From: 13-2-20CM-68-14 sp051955535
GTDB lineage: Bacteria; Actinomycetota; Thermoleophilia; Gaiellales; Gaiellaceae
Assembly (NCBI GenBank): GCA_051955535.1
Contig: JBQCGP010000071.1
Span: forward strand, 27,083 to 91,082
Direction of reading: 5' to 3'
DNA: 64,000 bases
Part shown: positions 51,501 to 60,199 of the stretch, piece after piece
Layout of the letters: every line of letters starts with the position of its first letter
Numbering within the stretch: position 1 is the stretch's first letter
Notes under the pieces: model-generated
Database searches by the model: none
Seen by the model: only the letters and a program-made list of their open reading frames with translations
What the model was told of the DNA's origin: nothing
Translations under genes and position numbers: made by a program

Positions 51501-51669
51501 CTAGGAGGGTTTGGTGTAAAGCCGCTCGTCGACGGCGTGCGATGCTCGTTCGCTGACAAGGACGCAGGGAGCGTCAATAGCCAAAGCTATTGGCGCGACT
51601 GAGGACGCAGCTCAGCGGACGAGGAGCGTGCGCCGGCGACACAGACTGCTTTGCGCCAAATCCTCCTAG
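51501..51669 (+). repeat. Structured repeat element, copy B (full length)
   Basis: 169 bp from CTAGGAGGGTTTGG to CCAAATCCTCCTAG. Invariant blocks at 51559-51575 and 51592-51608 flank AATAGC CAAA GCTATT. The outer stem is GTTCGCTGA/TCAGCGGAC. It lies between the divergent lamin-tail and ABC-F genes; its last bases form part of a possible -10 (TAGGCT, 51667-51672) for the ABC-F gene. The rest of the gap (51393-51500) holds nothing I can name. Confidence 0.85.
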
Positions 51670-51678
51670 GCTTAGGCC

Positions 51679-53565
51679 ATGGCACTGGTGATCGCATCGC
51701 AGCTCCGCAAGGAGCTCTCCGGCTGGGAGCTCTTCGACGGCGTCTCGTTCAAGGTCGAGCGGCGTGACCGGATCGCGCTTGCCGGGCCGAACGGGGCCGG
51801 CAAGACGACGCTGCTCCGGATCCTGAACGGGGAGACCGACTACCAGGGTGGCGAGCTGGTCTTCTCGAAAGGGACCCGCGTCGCGCTGCACGACCAACGG
51901 CCGCCGCTCGAGCAGGGCCTGACTCTCAAGGAGTACGTGCTGAGCGGCGCATCCGACCTCGTGGCGACCGAGGAGGAGCTGCGCGCGCTCGAGCAGCAAA
52001 TGGCCGCCGGAGCGCACGACCAGGCCACGCTCCGCCGCTACGCCGACGCGCAGGGGCGCCTCGAGCACGCGGGCGGCTACGCCTGGCGCGAGCGCGCCGC
52101 CTCGGTCGTCCGCGGCCTCGGATTTGCGGAGCCGGATCTCGATCGCGCGCTCGAGACGTTCTCGGGCGGCGAGCTGACGCGCGCGTCGCTCGCGCGGGCG
52201 CTCGGCGGCGACCCCGACCTGCTCCTACTCGACGAGCCCACGAACCACCTCGACGTCGCGAGCCTCGAGTGGCTCGAGCAGGAGCTGCAGTCGCTCGACG
52301 CCGGGATCATCCTCGTCGCTCACGACCGCTGGTTCCTCGAAGCGGTCACAAACGGCGTGCTCGAGCTCTCCGGCGGGCGCTCGATCTCCTTCGCCGGGCC
52401 TTGGCACGCGTGGCGGATCGAAAAGGCGTCGCGCGCGTCGGCGGCCGGAAAGACCGCCGACCGGCTGTCGGTCGACATCGCGCGCTTGGAGCGCTTCGTC
52501 GAGCGGTTCCGTTACAAGAAGTCGAAGGCGAAGCAGGCCCAGGCCAAGCTGACCCAGATCGGCCGCCTCGACCTTGAACGCAAGCAGGCGAGCGACGAGC
52601 TGCAGTCGCTGACGATGCGAAACAAGCGGCTCGGCTTCGAGTTCCTCGACCCTCCGCGCAGCGGGAGGACCGTCATCGAGACGCGCGGGCTCGAGGTCGC
52701 CGCCGGCACCAAGCCGCTGCTCCACGACGTCGACCTCGCGGTCGAGCGCGGCGAGCACGTCGCGCTCGTCGGGCCGAACGGCTCCGGCAAGACGACCGTC
52801 CTCGAAACGATGCTCGAGCTGCGCGAGCCGGTCGCGGGTTCCCTCCGGCTCGGGCACGGCGTCGTCCCGGCGTACTTCTCGCAGCACGAGGTCGAGCTCG
52901 ACGAGACGGGCAGCGTGCTCGACTGTGCGCAGAAGGCGACCGGCCTGAAGCGGCCGCAGGCGCAGAACTTGCTCGGACGCTTCCTCTTCTCGGGTTGGGA
53001 GGAGCAGGACAAAGCCGTCGTCAAGCTGTCCGGCGGCGAGCGGCGGCGGCTCGCTCTTGCTCTCGTCGTCGCCTCGGGCGCGAACTTCCTGCTCCTCGAC
53101 GAGCCGACCAACCACCTCGACCACGAGAGCCGCGAGGCCCTCGAGCTCGCGCTCGAGGCATTCCCCGGCACCGTTCTGCTCGTTTCCCACGACCGCGCTT
53201 TGCTGGACGCCGTCGCGCAGCGGACGCTCGCCGTAGAAGATGGGACGATCCGCTCGTACGACGGCGGCTGGGCCGACTACGTACGGCGGCGAGACGCGCT
53301 CGCGGCGGCTCCGCCTCCGCAGCCGGAGCACGTCAAGCGCCCGCAAAAGGCAGCTCCGGCAACAGCTTCGGCGCCCCGCCCGAGCGAGCTCGAACGCATC
53401 GAGTCCGAGATCGCGGCCCGCGAGCAGGCGGTCGCCGAGCTCGAGCAGCAGCTGGCCGAGGACTGGGGCAACGCGGAGACGCTTGCCGCGCACCGCGCCG
53501 CCCGAGACGAGCTACAGGCGCTGCTCGCGCGCTGGGAGCAGCTCTTCGAACAGGCTCAGGCCTGA
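51679..53565 (+). CDS. ABC-F family ATPase
   Basis: A 628-residue protein with two ATPase domains: Walker A GPNGAGKTT and GPNGSGKTT, signatures FSGGELTRASLARAL and LSGGERRRLALAL, Walker B LLLLDEPTNHLD and LLLDEPTNHLD. No membrane segment. The linker region (FVERFRYKKSKAKQAQAK) and a C-terminal coiled coil (LERIESEIAAREQAVAELEQ) are typical. ABC-F proteins act on ribosomes; some give antibiotic resistance, but this cannot be told here. ATG 51679 is 6 bases after TAGGCT. Its end overlaps the convergent esterase gene by 10 bases. Confidence 0.92.
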   Translation: MALVIASQLRKELSGWELFDGVSFKVERRDRIALAGPNGAGKTTLLRILNGETDYQGGELVFSKGTRVALHDQRPPLEQGLTLKEYVLSGASDLVATEEELRALEQQMAAGAHDQATLRRYADAQGRLEHAGGYAWRERAASVVRGLGFAEPDLDRALETFSGGELTRASLARALGGDPDLLLLDEPTNHLDVASLEWLEQELQSLDAGIILVAHDRWFLEAVTNGVLELSGGRSISFAGPWHAWRIEKASRASAAGKTADRLSVDIARLERFVERFRYKKSKAKQAQAKLTQIGRLDLERKQASDELQSLTMRNKRLGFEFLDPPRSGRTVIETRGLEVAAGTKPLLHDVDLAVERGEHVALVGPNGSGKTTVLETMLELREPVAGSLRLGHGVVPAYFSQHEVELDETGSVLDCAQKATGLKRPQAQNLLGRFLFSGWEEQDKAVVKLSGGERRRLALALVVASGANFLLLDEPTNHLDHESREALELALEAFPGTVLLVSHDRALLDAVAQRTLAVEDGTIRSYDGGWADYVRRRDALAAAPPPQPEHVKRPQKAAPATASAPRPSELERIESEIAAREQAVAELEQQLAEDWGNAETLAAHRAARDELQALLARWEQLFEQAQA

Positions 53566-55229
53566 CCGAACGCGTACTCCAAAGCAAACGGCAGCTGCAG
53601 GCGCAGGTACCTGCCCCCGTCCGGCCGCTGCGATGCCCACACGCGGTGGAGAATGCCGTGCGCCTGCAACTCGTGCGCGAAGTCGAACGTCCAGCTCCGG
53701 AAGATCCCGCCGTGGTTGAAACCGGTCGACAGGAAGAAGCGAGCGTGGCCCTCCCGCAGCCGTGCCGCTTCGCGCCGGACGAGCAAGGTCGGATTGTGTG
53801 ATGCCAGCTCGGCCGCGCTCGCGTGCGTGAGCGGACCGTCGCGAAACGGCCTGAAGTACCCGGACCAGGACTCGGCGACGCCGAACAGGCCCAGGTGGCG
53901 GAGCGCAATATCTACCGCTCCGTACGCGCCCGCGGAGAGACCGGCGATCGCGCGGCCGTTCGGCCCTCTCTCGAGGGATAGGTGCGCGGCCGACCATGGG
54001 ACGACGTCGCGAACGAGGTAGGTCTCCCAGCGCCCAGCCCACTCCTCGTCGCTGCGCTTGCCGGTCACGCGCCCCGCAACCGGCATGACCGCGACGAACG
54101 GGGCCACGCGATGCGATGAGATCAGGTTGTCCGCGACCGTCGCGAGCTGGAGACTGTCGTAGAAGCCCGACGGCGAGCCGGGAAAGCCGGACAGGAGGTA
54201 GATGACCGGGTAGCGCGTGCCGGCCTGGTAGCCCGGCGGCAGGTAGATCGCGCTGTCCCGCCGGTCGCCCGGCACGACGCTGTTCGGGATGCGGCCTTTC
54301 ATGACGACCCCGCCGGCCGGGCCCTTCTTCACCTGAACGAAGCCGCTCGGCCCGGGCGGGTCCGAGCCGCTCGCGGGTGTCAGGTGCTCCAGCGCCAGCC
54401 GTAGCCACGCCTGCGCGTGCGTGTTCCAGATACGGCTCCCGTGGGCGCCCGGGTAGAGCTGGAAGACGTGCGGGACCCCGGCGGCAGCGAGCTCGTGGTG
54501 GAGCGCGAGGTTCTCGTCACGGAAGCGCGCGTCGCCGCGGCCCACGTAGAAGGCGAAGAACGTTGGATGGGCGTGGAACGTGTCCTGAAGCCGCGTGACC
54601 GCAGTGTGCAGATTCGCGCGCCGGTTGCGACTCGTCGAGCCGAGGTCGAGGGCCGCCGTTCCCTGCGGATTGGTCGGGTGGAAGTAGCCGCTCCACGACT
54701 CGACCACGCCGAAGTTGTCCAGGTGGTGAAAAGCGAGCGAAACCGCGCCGTACCCGCCCGCGGAGAGCCCGACGAGCGCGCGGGCGCGACGGCTTCGGAT
54801 CGTCCGGAAGTGCGAGTCGACGTACGCCGGAAGCTCCTTCGAGACGGCCTGCTCCCAGTTGCGTCCCGGGCCCCAATCCAGGTACTCCGGGTCTGTGTCG
54901 TTGTCGCGCGCGCCCTGTGGAGCCACCAGGATCGCCTGCGCGCGCAAGGCGGTGAGCGCGTTGTTCAGGAAACCGACGTTGCGGTAGGCGCTCGACGAGG
55001 CGGGCAGGCCGTGCAGGAAGTAGATCACCGGATATCGACGCGCCGCGTGCGCGTACCCGGGCGGGAGCAGGACGACGAGATGGACGCGCCCTCGCACCGC
55101 CCTGGACGCGAACGACGCCAGCTGCATCGAGGGTTGCCCTTCGGAGCGCTCGCTCTTGAGAGCGGCCTGCGCGACGGCCCCCGCCGCGATCAGCGCGACG
55201 AGAAGAAGACCCCAGCCGACTCGTTTCAA
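53556..55229 (-). CDS. Tandem two-domain esterase (esterase D/feruloyl-esterase fold)
   Basis: A 557-residue protein with a signal-like N-terminal helix and two homologous alpha/beta-hydrolase domains. Domain 1 (about 45-285) has RYPVIYFLHGLPASSSAY and the nucleophile elbow GLSAGGYGA; domain 2 (about 300-550) has RYPVIYLLSGFPGSPSGFY and GLSAGAYGA. Both keep a later VESWSGYF segment. A third relative is encoded at 58187 in the same operon. Secreted or anchored hydrolase of an ester in the envelope; with the MprF-like gene, aminoacyl-lipid turnover is a possible role (inferred). Confidence 0.85.
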   Translation of the reverse strand: MKRVGWGLLLVALIAAGAVAQAALKSERSEGQPSMQLASFASRAVRGRVHLVVLLPPGYAHAARRYPVIYFLHGLPASSSAYRNVGFLNNALTALRAQAILVAPQGARDNDTDPEYLDWGPGRNWEQAVSKELPAYVDSHFRTIRSRRARALVGLSAGGYGAVSLAFHHLDNFGVVESWSGYFHPTNPQGTAALDLGSTSRNRRANLHTAVTRLQDTFHAHPTFFAFYVGRGDARFRDENLALHHELAAAGVPHVFQLYPGAHGSRIWNTHAQAWLRLALEHLTPASGSDPPGPSGFVQVKKGPAGGVVMKGRIPNSVVPGDRRDSAIYLPPGYQAGTRYPVIYLLSGFPGSPSGFYDSLQLATVADNLISSHRVAPFVAVMPVAGRVTGKRSDEEWAGRWETYLVRDVVPWSAAHLSLERGPNGRAIAGLSAGAYGAVDIALRHLGLFGVAESWSGYFRPFRDGPLTHASAAELASHNPTLLVRREAARLREGHARFFLSTGFNHGGIFRSWTFDFAHELQAHGILHRVWASQRPDGGRYLRLQLPFALEYAFGQA

Positions 55230-56101
55230 CGGGCCGACACCGGCGCGGCGCGAACCCTTTCGGCCGGCAACGCGGGAGCGCGCGTGAGCAGCGCCGCCCC
55301 CGCTACCACCGCGGCGAACGAGAGCAGCCGAGCCACACCGAGCGCCCCTGAGGGCAGGCCGTCCCCGTAGAGGACCATTCCGGCTGCGATCGGCACCGCG
55401 TTGGTGAAAAGCGTCGCGACTCCGGCCGTCGCGATCGCGCCGCCCCGCTGGAACCCCAGCTGCAGGCAGACAAAGCCGAGACCGTGCGCTGCAAGCACCG
55501 GCAGGGCGAAGCCAAGGCGGGCTCCGCCGCCCACCACCGCCTTCGTCCCTACGTCACCGGCCGCGTAACAGAGACCGGCCGCGATGCCGAGGCCGGCGCC
55601 GCCGGCGAGCAGGCGGGCCAACGGGCCGGCGAACGCTGCTGCGAGAATGCCGGTCGCTGCCATCCACGCCGCCACTCCTTGCCACGACGCATGCGCGGCG
55701 AACGGGTGCGTCGTCCCGCCGCCTGCGAGCGAGACGGCGAGCAGCGCCAGGCCGGAGACGGCGAGCCCGACGCCGGTCCACTCGCGCTGTGAGAGTCGCA
55801 CCCCGTCGAGCCGCCAGACGAGCAGCGCGAGGATTCCGATCCCGCCCGCCGAGGCGGCCTGCACGAGAGAGAGCGTCCCCAGCGAGAGCGCGGCCACGTA
55901 GAGCGCCCAGCCGCCGATCCCGACCAGGAACCCCGCGAGCCAACGGCGGTCGGAGAACAGCAGCGCAAGCGAGTGGAGCGGCCGCCCGACCCGAAGCCGA
56001 GGCAACTGCGAGGCCTGCCGGTGCTGGGCGAAGAAGCCCCAGTTGAGAGCGAGCGCAGACGCGGCGGCGAGGAGGAACGAGGCGAGTGTCGATCCGTTCA
56101 C
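55226..56101 (-). CDS. DMT/EamA-type transporter
   Basis: A 291-residue protein with about ten helices. Segments such as LSLGTLSLVQAASAGGIGIL and ATLFTNAVPIAAGMVLYGDG are typical of drug/metabolite transporters. The start is GTG 56101, overlapping the lysyltransferase gene stop by 4 bases (GTGA); a longer open frame continues upstream but is antisense-like within that gene. The stop overlaps the next gene (ATGA). Substrate unknown; possibly a lipid or amino acid flippase given the operon. Confidence 0.8.
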   Translation of the reverse strand: MNGSTLASFLLAAASALALNWGFFAQHRQASQLPRLRVGRPLHSLALLFSDRRWLAGFLVGIGGWALYVAALSLGTLSLVQAASAGGIGILALLVWRLDGVRLSQREWTGVGLAVSGLALLAVSLAGGGTTHPFAAHASWQGVAAWMAATGILAAAFAGPLARLLAGGAGLGIAAGLCYAAGDVGTKAVVGGGARLGFALPVLAAHGLGFVCLQLGFQRGGAIATAGVATLFTNAVPIAAGMVLYGDGLPSGALGVARLLSFAAVVAGAALLTRAPALPAERVRAAPVSAR

Positions 56102-58194
56102 CGCCGCTGCCCCACAAGCGGGAGGTAGCCCTCGGCGGCCAGTCCGGCGAGGCCGACGCGCGGCAGGTCGGCAAGGCTCTCGAGCACGACGTACCGCTTC
56201 TGCCACCGCGGGAAGAACTTCCGGTTGAACGCCGACAGGTTGTCGAACTGGAAAGTCCCCTTGAGCTGGCAGAGGAGCTTGCGCTGGACGCGCTGCGGCG
56301 GAGACAGCCGGCCGTTCGGCGCCAGCACCGCCGCGAAGGGCGAGAAGTTGAGCGACACCCGCTCGAAATCGTGCTCCCGCGCCCACGCCACCGTTTCCGC
56401 GACGAGCCACTCGTTGAAGCCGTTCGGAGTCGTGCGCAGTCGCGGCATCGAGGAGAGCGAGAGCGTCCGGCTCGCAGGCGAGACGGCCAGGTGGAAGAAG
56501 CCGGCAACGCCGCCTGACGCGTCGCGCCCGACCACGAAGAGAGCCTCCCGTCCGCCGACGTCGAAGAGCGAGCCGAACTCCATCGTGAAACCGCGCTGCG
56601 GCTGCGAGCCGCGCCACTCGTCCGCCACCGCGACGAGGTCGGCGGCGAGCGCCGGGTCGACGTCGCCCGCGTAGACGCATCTGGTCGTGTAGCCGGCGCG
56701 TTCGAGCCGATGGACCGACTGCCGTACCTTGCGGATCGGCCTCCCCTCGAGCGAGAAGGACGCGACCTCGATCACGCCCTCGTCGCCGTGGTAGATGGCC
56801 CGTAGCCCGTGCCGTGCGTAGGAAAGAAGGCTTCCCTCGCCCGCGCCGAGCACGGCGACCCGCCAGTCGCGCTCGCGGGCGAACTCCAGGAAGGCTGGGA
56901 TCAGCTCTTCGACCGCGCCGGGCGGCCCGATCGGATCGCCCGAGACGACGGCGACGCCCGCGATCACCCGGTAAGCAACGAACGCACGCTCGTCGGGCGT
57001 GAAGAAGTACGACTTGTCGGGTCGGAGCACGAACGGCGAGAGGGTGTCGATGCCGTGCTTGGACACGATCTCCCGGACCCGTTCCTGCTCGTGCTCGCGG
57101 CGGTGCCATCGATAGCGCCACGGCGCGAGCCACCGCGCGAGCAGCCACAGGACGCCGCTGACGCCGAGCAAGAACACGGAGAGCGGGAACCACTCGCCGA
57201 ACCGGCCGCTCAGGTGCCCCGATCCGCGCGGATGCAGGCCAGCCAGCGCCGCCGCCGTCTCCCTCAGCGCGAACGCGAGCGAGTACGGCCTGTCGACCTC
57301 GATGCGGTTGACCCAGAGGGCGGCGGTGCCGTAGGCGAAGATCGCGACGGTGTAGACGGCGGCGCGGAGCGCAACCTGTGCCCGGCTCGCAGGGTCGCCG
57401 CCGCGATCGAAGTCGTGGCGGCGCGCGACGAGCGCAAGGGCCAGGGCGATGCTGACCATCGCCTCTTCGTAGTCGAGCCCCTTGAGGATGTGCAGCACGG
57501 CGGAGACTAGAACGAGCGCGACCGTCAGCTGCCAGGCGCGCCGGCGCCGGCGACGGAGGCCGCGCGCGAGCACGATCAGCGCCAGCCCGGTGGGGACGAT
57601 GAGCGCGCTCGCAAGCCCGGGCACGACGTCCGGCGCGATCGCCTCGACCATCCGGAGCCGCTCGGCCAGCTCCGGCGTCGCCGCGGAAGCGATGTCGAGG
57701 ATGCCGGTCGCCGCCACGAGCGCGGCAAGTATCAGCGGCGCGCGCCGCGACGGTTTCGCGCCGCTGCGTGCGAACACGGCGCAGCCGAGGCCGATCAGGC
57801 CGGCTGCAAGGTAGAGCGCGGGCACGTGTGTCGCCGCGTGGAAGCCCTGCCGGTTAGCCACCTGGCGAACGACGACGAGCGAAACCCAGGTAGTGGCGAA
57901 GAGCCAGAGCCCGGTCGCGAGCGCCGCCAGAAGCGCGGCGGTCAGCCGCTCGATCCTCGCCCGCCGCGCCAGCAGCCCGACCGCGACGCCCGCGGCTCCC
58001 CAGACCACCACGAAGAGGAGCAGCGAGACCGAGTCGTGGCGCGGCAGCTCGTCGAGCGGGAGCGCATCGCGGATCCTCGGCCCGGCGAGCGTCGCGCTCC
58101 GCAGTTCGTAGAGCCAACCCTGTGTCGAGAAGACGACGATGAACGCGAGCGCGCATCCCGCCGCGACGCGTCCAATCCGAAGGGCGCTACCCAC
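56098..58194 (-). CDS. MprF-like phosphatidylglycerol aminoacyltransferase (DUF2156)
   Basis: A 698-residue protein. The N-terminal half has about ten helices, and the C-terminal 330 residues form a double GNAT domain of the lysyl-PG synthase family (FVAYRVIAGVAVVSGDPIGP, ERVSLNFSPFAAVLAPNGRL, FDNLSAFNRKFFPRWQKRYV). These enzymes move Lys or Ala from aminoacyl-tRNA to phosphatidylglycerol, raising resistance to cationic peptides. GTG 58194 overlaps the esterase stop by 8 bases. The amino acid used is not predictable. No fused lysyl-tRNA synthetase, unlike LysX. Confidence 0.85.
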   Translation of the reverse strand: MGSALRIGRVAAGCALAFIVVFSTQGWLYELRSATLAGPRIRDALPLDELPRHDSVSLLLFVVVWGAAGVAVGLLARRARIERLTAALLAALATGLWLFATTWVSLVVVRQVANRQGFHAATHVPALYLAAGLIGLGCAVFARSGAKPSRRAPLILAALVAATGILDIASAATPELAERLRMVEAIAPDVVPGLASALIVPTGLALIVLARGLRRRRRRAWQLTVALVLVSAVLHILKGLDYEEAMVSIALALALVARRHDFDRGGDPASRAQVALRAAVYTVAIFAYGTAALWVNRIEVDRPYSLAFALRETAAALAGLHPRGSGHLSGRFGEWFPLSVFLLGVSGVLWLLARWLAPWRYRWHRREHEQERVREIVSKHGIDTLSPFVLRPDKSYFFTPDERAFVAYRVIAGVAVVSGDPIGPPGAVEELIPAFLEFARERDWRVAVLGAGEGSLLSYARHGLRAIYHGDEGVIEVASFSLEGRPIRKVRQSVHRLERAGYTTRCVYAGDVDPALAADLVAVADEWRGSQPQRGFTMEFGSLFDVGGREALFVVGRDASGGVAGFFHLAVSPASRTLSLSSMPRLRTTPNGFNEWLVAETVAWAREHDFERVSLNFSPFAAVLAPNGRLSPPQRVQRKLLCQLKGTFQFDNLSAFNRKFFPRWQKRYVVLESLADLPRVGLAGLAAEGYLPLVGQRR

Positions 58195-59206
58195 GCCCGA
58201 GCCCTCTCGAGGCGGCGAGGATCGCTTCGGGGAAGTAGCCGCGCCAGGCGCGCCACGTGTGCCCACCGGTGACGACGAGAAAGCGATGGCGAATGTGCAA
58301 CCGCGCGAGCTCGTGCGCGAACGCGGCGTTCTGCCGGAGCGCCCGGTCGCCCTGACTCGAGTAGAACCAGAAATAGGTGCCGCGCCGACGAAGGCTCCGC
58401 GCGACCTTCGGCGCGTAGTCGGCGGGGCTGTTGTAGGCGAGCCGCCGCTTCTGGTGCCCGAAGATCGAAAGGATGTTGTCGGCCTCCTGGTAGCCCGACC
58501 AGCTCTCGATCACCCGGAACTCGCGGGGGTGATGGAGGCCGACGTTCAGCGATCCGTACCCGCCTTCCGAGAGCCCGCCGAGCGCGCGGCCCCTCTCGGA
58601 ACGGATCGTCCGGTAACGGCGGTCGATCGCACCGACAACGTCACGCGCCAGGAACGTCTCCCAGCCCGACTTCGGACGGACGCCGTTCGCCCACTCCGTG
58701 TCCGTGAACCGGCTCGAGGAGCCGAACGGCATGACCAGGATCATCGGCCGGATCTCGTGCTTCGCCACCAGCTCGTCCTCGACCACACCGGCCCTGACGG
58801 TCAGGAGCAGGGCGTTCGGGAGCCCGGGTGAGCCGTGCAGGAGATAGAAGACGGGATAGCGGCGACGCGGGTGCTTCGTGTAACCGGGCGGCAGGAAGAC
58901 GATCACCTGCTGGCTGCGGCCACCTATCGCCGCGCTTTGCACCTGGATCGTCTGAGCCGTCCCGCGCTGCTTCACCCAGGCGGGATCGCGTGGGGGCGCG
59001 TACCCGCGGTAGAGCCAGAAGTTGTCGACGTAGTGGTAGACGCCGACGACCCCGATGCCGAGCGTCGCGGCACAGGCGGCGAGGACTGCGATCCAGGCGA
59101 CGGCGCGCCCCCTCCGCGAGGCGGCTCGGCCAGCTGGACCAGCCCTGCCGGCGATCCTGACGTGGAGCCTGCCGTTCGATTGAGCCCCGGTACCCGCCGT
59201 GGCCAC
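58187..59206 (-). CDS. Membrane-anchored esterase (esterase D/Ag85-like fold)
   Basis: A 339-residue protein: basic N-terminus, one helix (VAWIAVLAACAATLGIGVVG), then an alpha/beta hydrolase with RYPVFYLLHGSPGLPNAL, the nucleophile elbow GGLSEGGYGS and a C-terminal His in VTGGHTWRAW. GTG 59206 follows AAGGAG. First gene of a four-gene operon. Related to both halves of the tandem esterase at 53556. Likely acts outside the membrane; substrate inferred to be an envelope ester. Confidence 0.82.
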   Translation of the reverse strand: MATAGTGAQSNGRLHVRIAGRAGPAGRAASRRGRAVAWIAVLAACAATLGIGVVGVYHYVDNFWLYRGYAPPRDPAWVKQRGTAQTIQVQSAAIGGRSQQVIVFLPPGYTKHPRRRYPVFYLLHGSPGLPNALLLTVRAGVVEDELVAKHEIRPMILVMPFGSSSRFTDTEWANGVRPKSGWETFLARDVVGAIDRRYRTIRSERGRALGGLSEGGYGSLNVGLHHPREFRVIESWSGYQEADNILSIFGHQKRRLAYNSPADYAPKVARSLRRRGTYFWFYSSQGDRALRQNAAFAHELARLHIRHRFLVVTGGHTWRAWRGYFPEAILAASRGLGRG

Positions 59207-59295
59207 GAAGAGCTCCTTGTCGTGGGTCGCCCCAAGTCAAGCAGAGCCTCCGTTGAGCAAAAAGCGCGTTTCGTTGGGCTTTGATTGCCGTTCGG

Positions 59296-59871
59296 TTAAG
59301 GCATTTCGTCGGCGAGCGTGGCCACGACCGCCTCGGCCACGACCTTGAGCGGGCGCCCCGAGACCTGAGAGGCCTTCCGCAGCCGGGCGAACGCGTCCTG
59401 CTCGGAGAGGCCCTCCTTCTCCATCAGCAGCCCCTTCGCCCGTTCGATCGTCTTCCGCGCGGCCAGCGCATCGGTGAGCGACTCCGCCTCCTCGCGAAGC
59501 GCGAGCAGCTCGTCGTGCCTGGCGCGTGCGGCACGGATCGCCGGGAGCAGATCCTGTTCGCGAAACGGCTTGACGAGGTAGCCGAAGACGCCGGCCTCGA
59601 CAGCCCTGTTCACGAGCTCTTCCTGACCATACGCGGTCAACATCACGATCGGGATCGGCCGCTCGTCCAGGATCCGCCGCGCCGCCTCGATCCCGTCGAG
59701 CCGAGGCATCTTGACGTCCATGATCGCCAGGTCTGGCGCATGCTCGCGCGCGAGCGTGACCGCCTCCTCGCCGTCGCGGGCCTCGGCGCAGACCTCCAGG
59801 CCCGCGCGCGCGAGCATCTCGACGAGGTCGAGGCGGATGATCGTCTCGTCCTCGGCGACCAGGATCCGCAT
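59296..59871 (-). CDS. ANTAR-domain response regulator (PdtaR-like)
   Basis: A 191-residue protein. The receiver has RILVAEDETIIRLDLVEML, Asp in LAIMDVKMPRLDG and VMLTAYGQEE, and the C-terminal ANTAR domain has AARKTIERAKGLLMEKEGLS and AFARLRKASQVSGRPL. ANTAR proteins bind twin-hexaloop RNA to prevent termination. Its order with the kinase at 60200 mirrors PdtaS/PdtaR (Rv3220c/Rv1626) of mycobacteria, where the genes are apart. Targets unknown. Confidence 0.92.
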   Translation of the reverse strand: MRILVAEDETIIRLDLVEMLARAGLEVCAEARDGEEAVTLAREHAPDLAIMDVKMPRLDGIEAARRILDERPIPIVMLTAYGQEELVNRAVEAGVFGYLVKPFREQDLLPAIRAARARHDELLALREEAESLTDALAARKTIERAKGLLMEKEGLSEQDAFARLRKASQVSGRPLKVVAEAVVATLADEMP

Positions 59872-59883
59872 CAGGGAAGTGTC

Positions 59884-60171
59884 CTATAGGCGCAGCTCGC
59901 CGACCGGCACGAGCCACGTCCAGACGTCGTAGGTGAGGCGGCCGCGGCGCACGGACGGATCTTGCTCGATGTACTCACGCGCCTCGTCCGGCGGAACCCT
60001 GTAGATCGAAAGGCCGCGCCAGCGCTCGTCGGGCTGGCCGTCGAACGGGCCGGCGAGGGCGATGAGGCCCCGTTCGCGAAGCGAACGCTGGTAGGCCACG
60101 TGCTCGGCCTGGAGGGCCTCGAGCTCCTCGTCGCTGAGATCGGGCAGCCGTTCCGGCCAGCGAAGCAGCAC
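59884..60171 (-). CDS. YciI-family protein
   Basis: About 95 residues. LLRWPERLPDLSDEELEALQ followed by HVAYQRSLRERGLIALAGPF and an acidic EYIEQDPSVRRGRLTYDVWT segment fits the YCII dimeric alpha/beta barrel. The first codon is uncertain: GTG 60171 is used here, but the frame is open upstream into the kinase gene and the conserved part seems to begin earlier (PHTVVLLRW). Position between kinase and regulator genes suggests co-transcription. Function unknown. Confidence 0.72.
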   Translation of the reverse strand: MLLRWPERLPDLSDEELEALQAEHVAYQRSLRERGLIALAGPFDGQPDERWRGLSIYRVPPDEAREYIEQDPSVRRGRLTYDVWTWLVPVGELRL

Positions 60172-60199
60172 GACGGTGTGCGGCTCGAGCTGCGGCGCC

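Noticed and set aside
56102..57193. N-terminal extension of the DMT transporter gene to 57193
   Set aside because: The extra part is Arg/Pro-rich and lies in another frame of the MprF-like gene; GTG 56101 with a 4-base overlap is the natural start.
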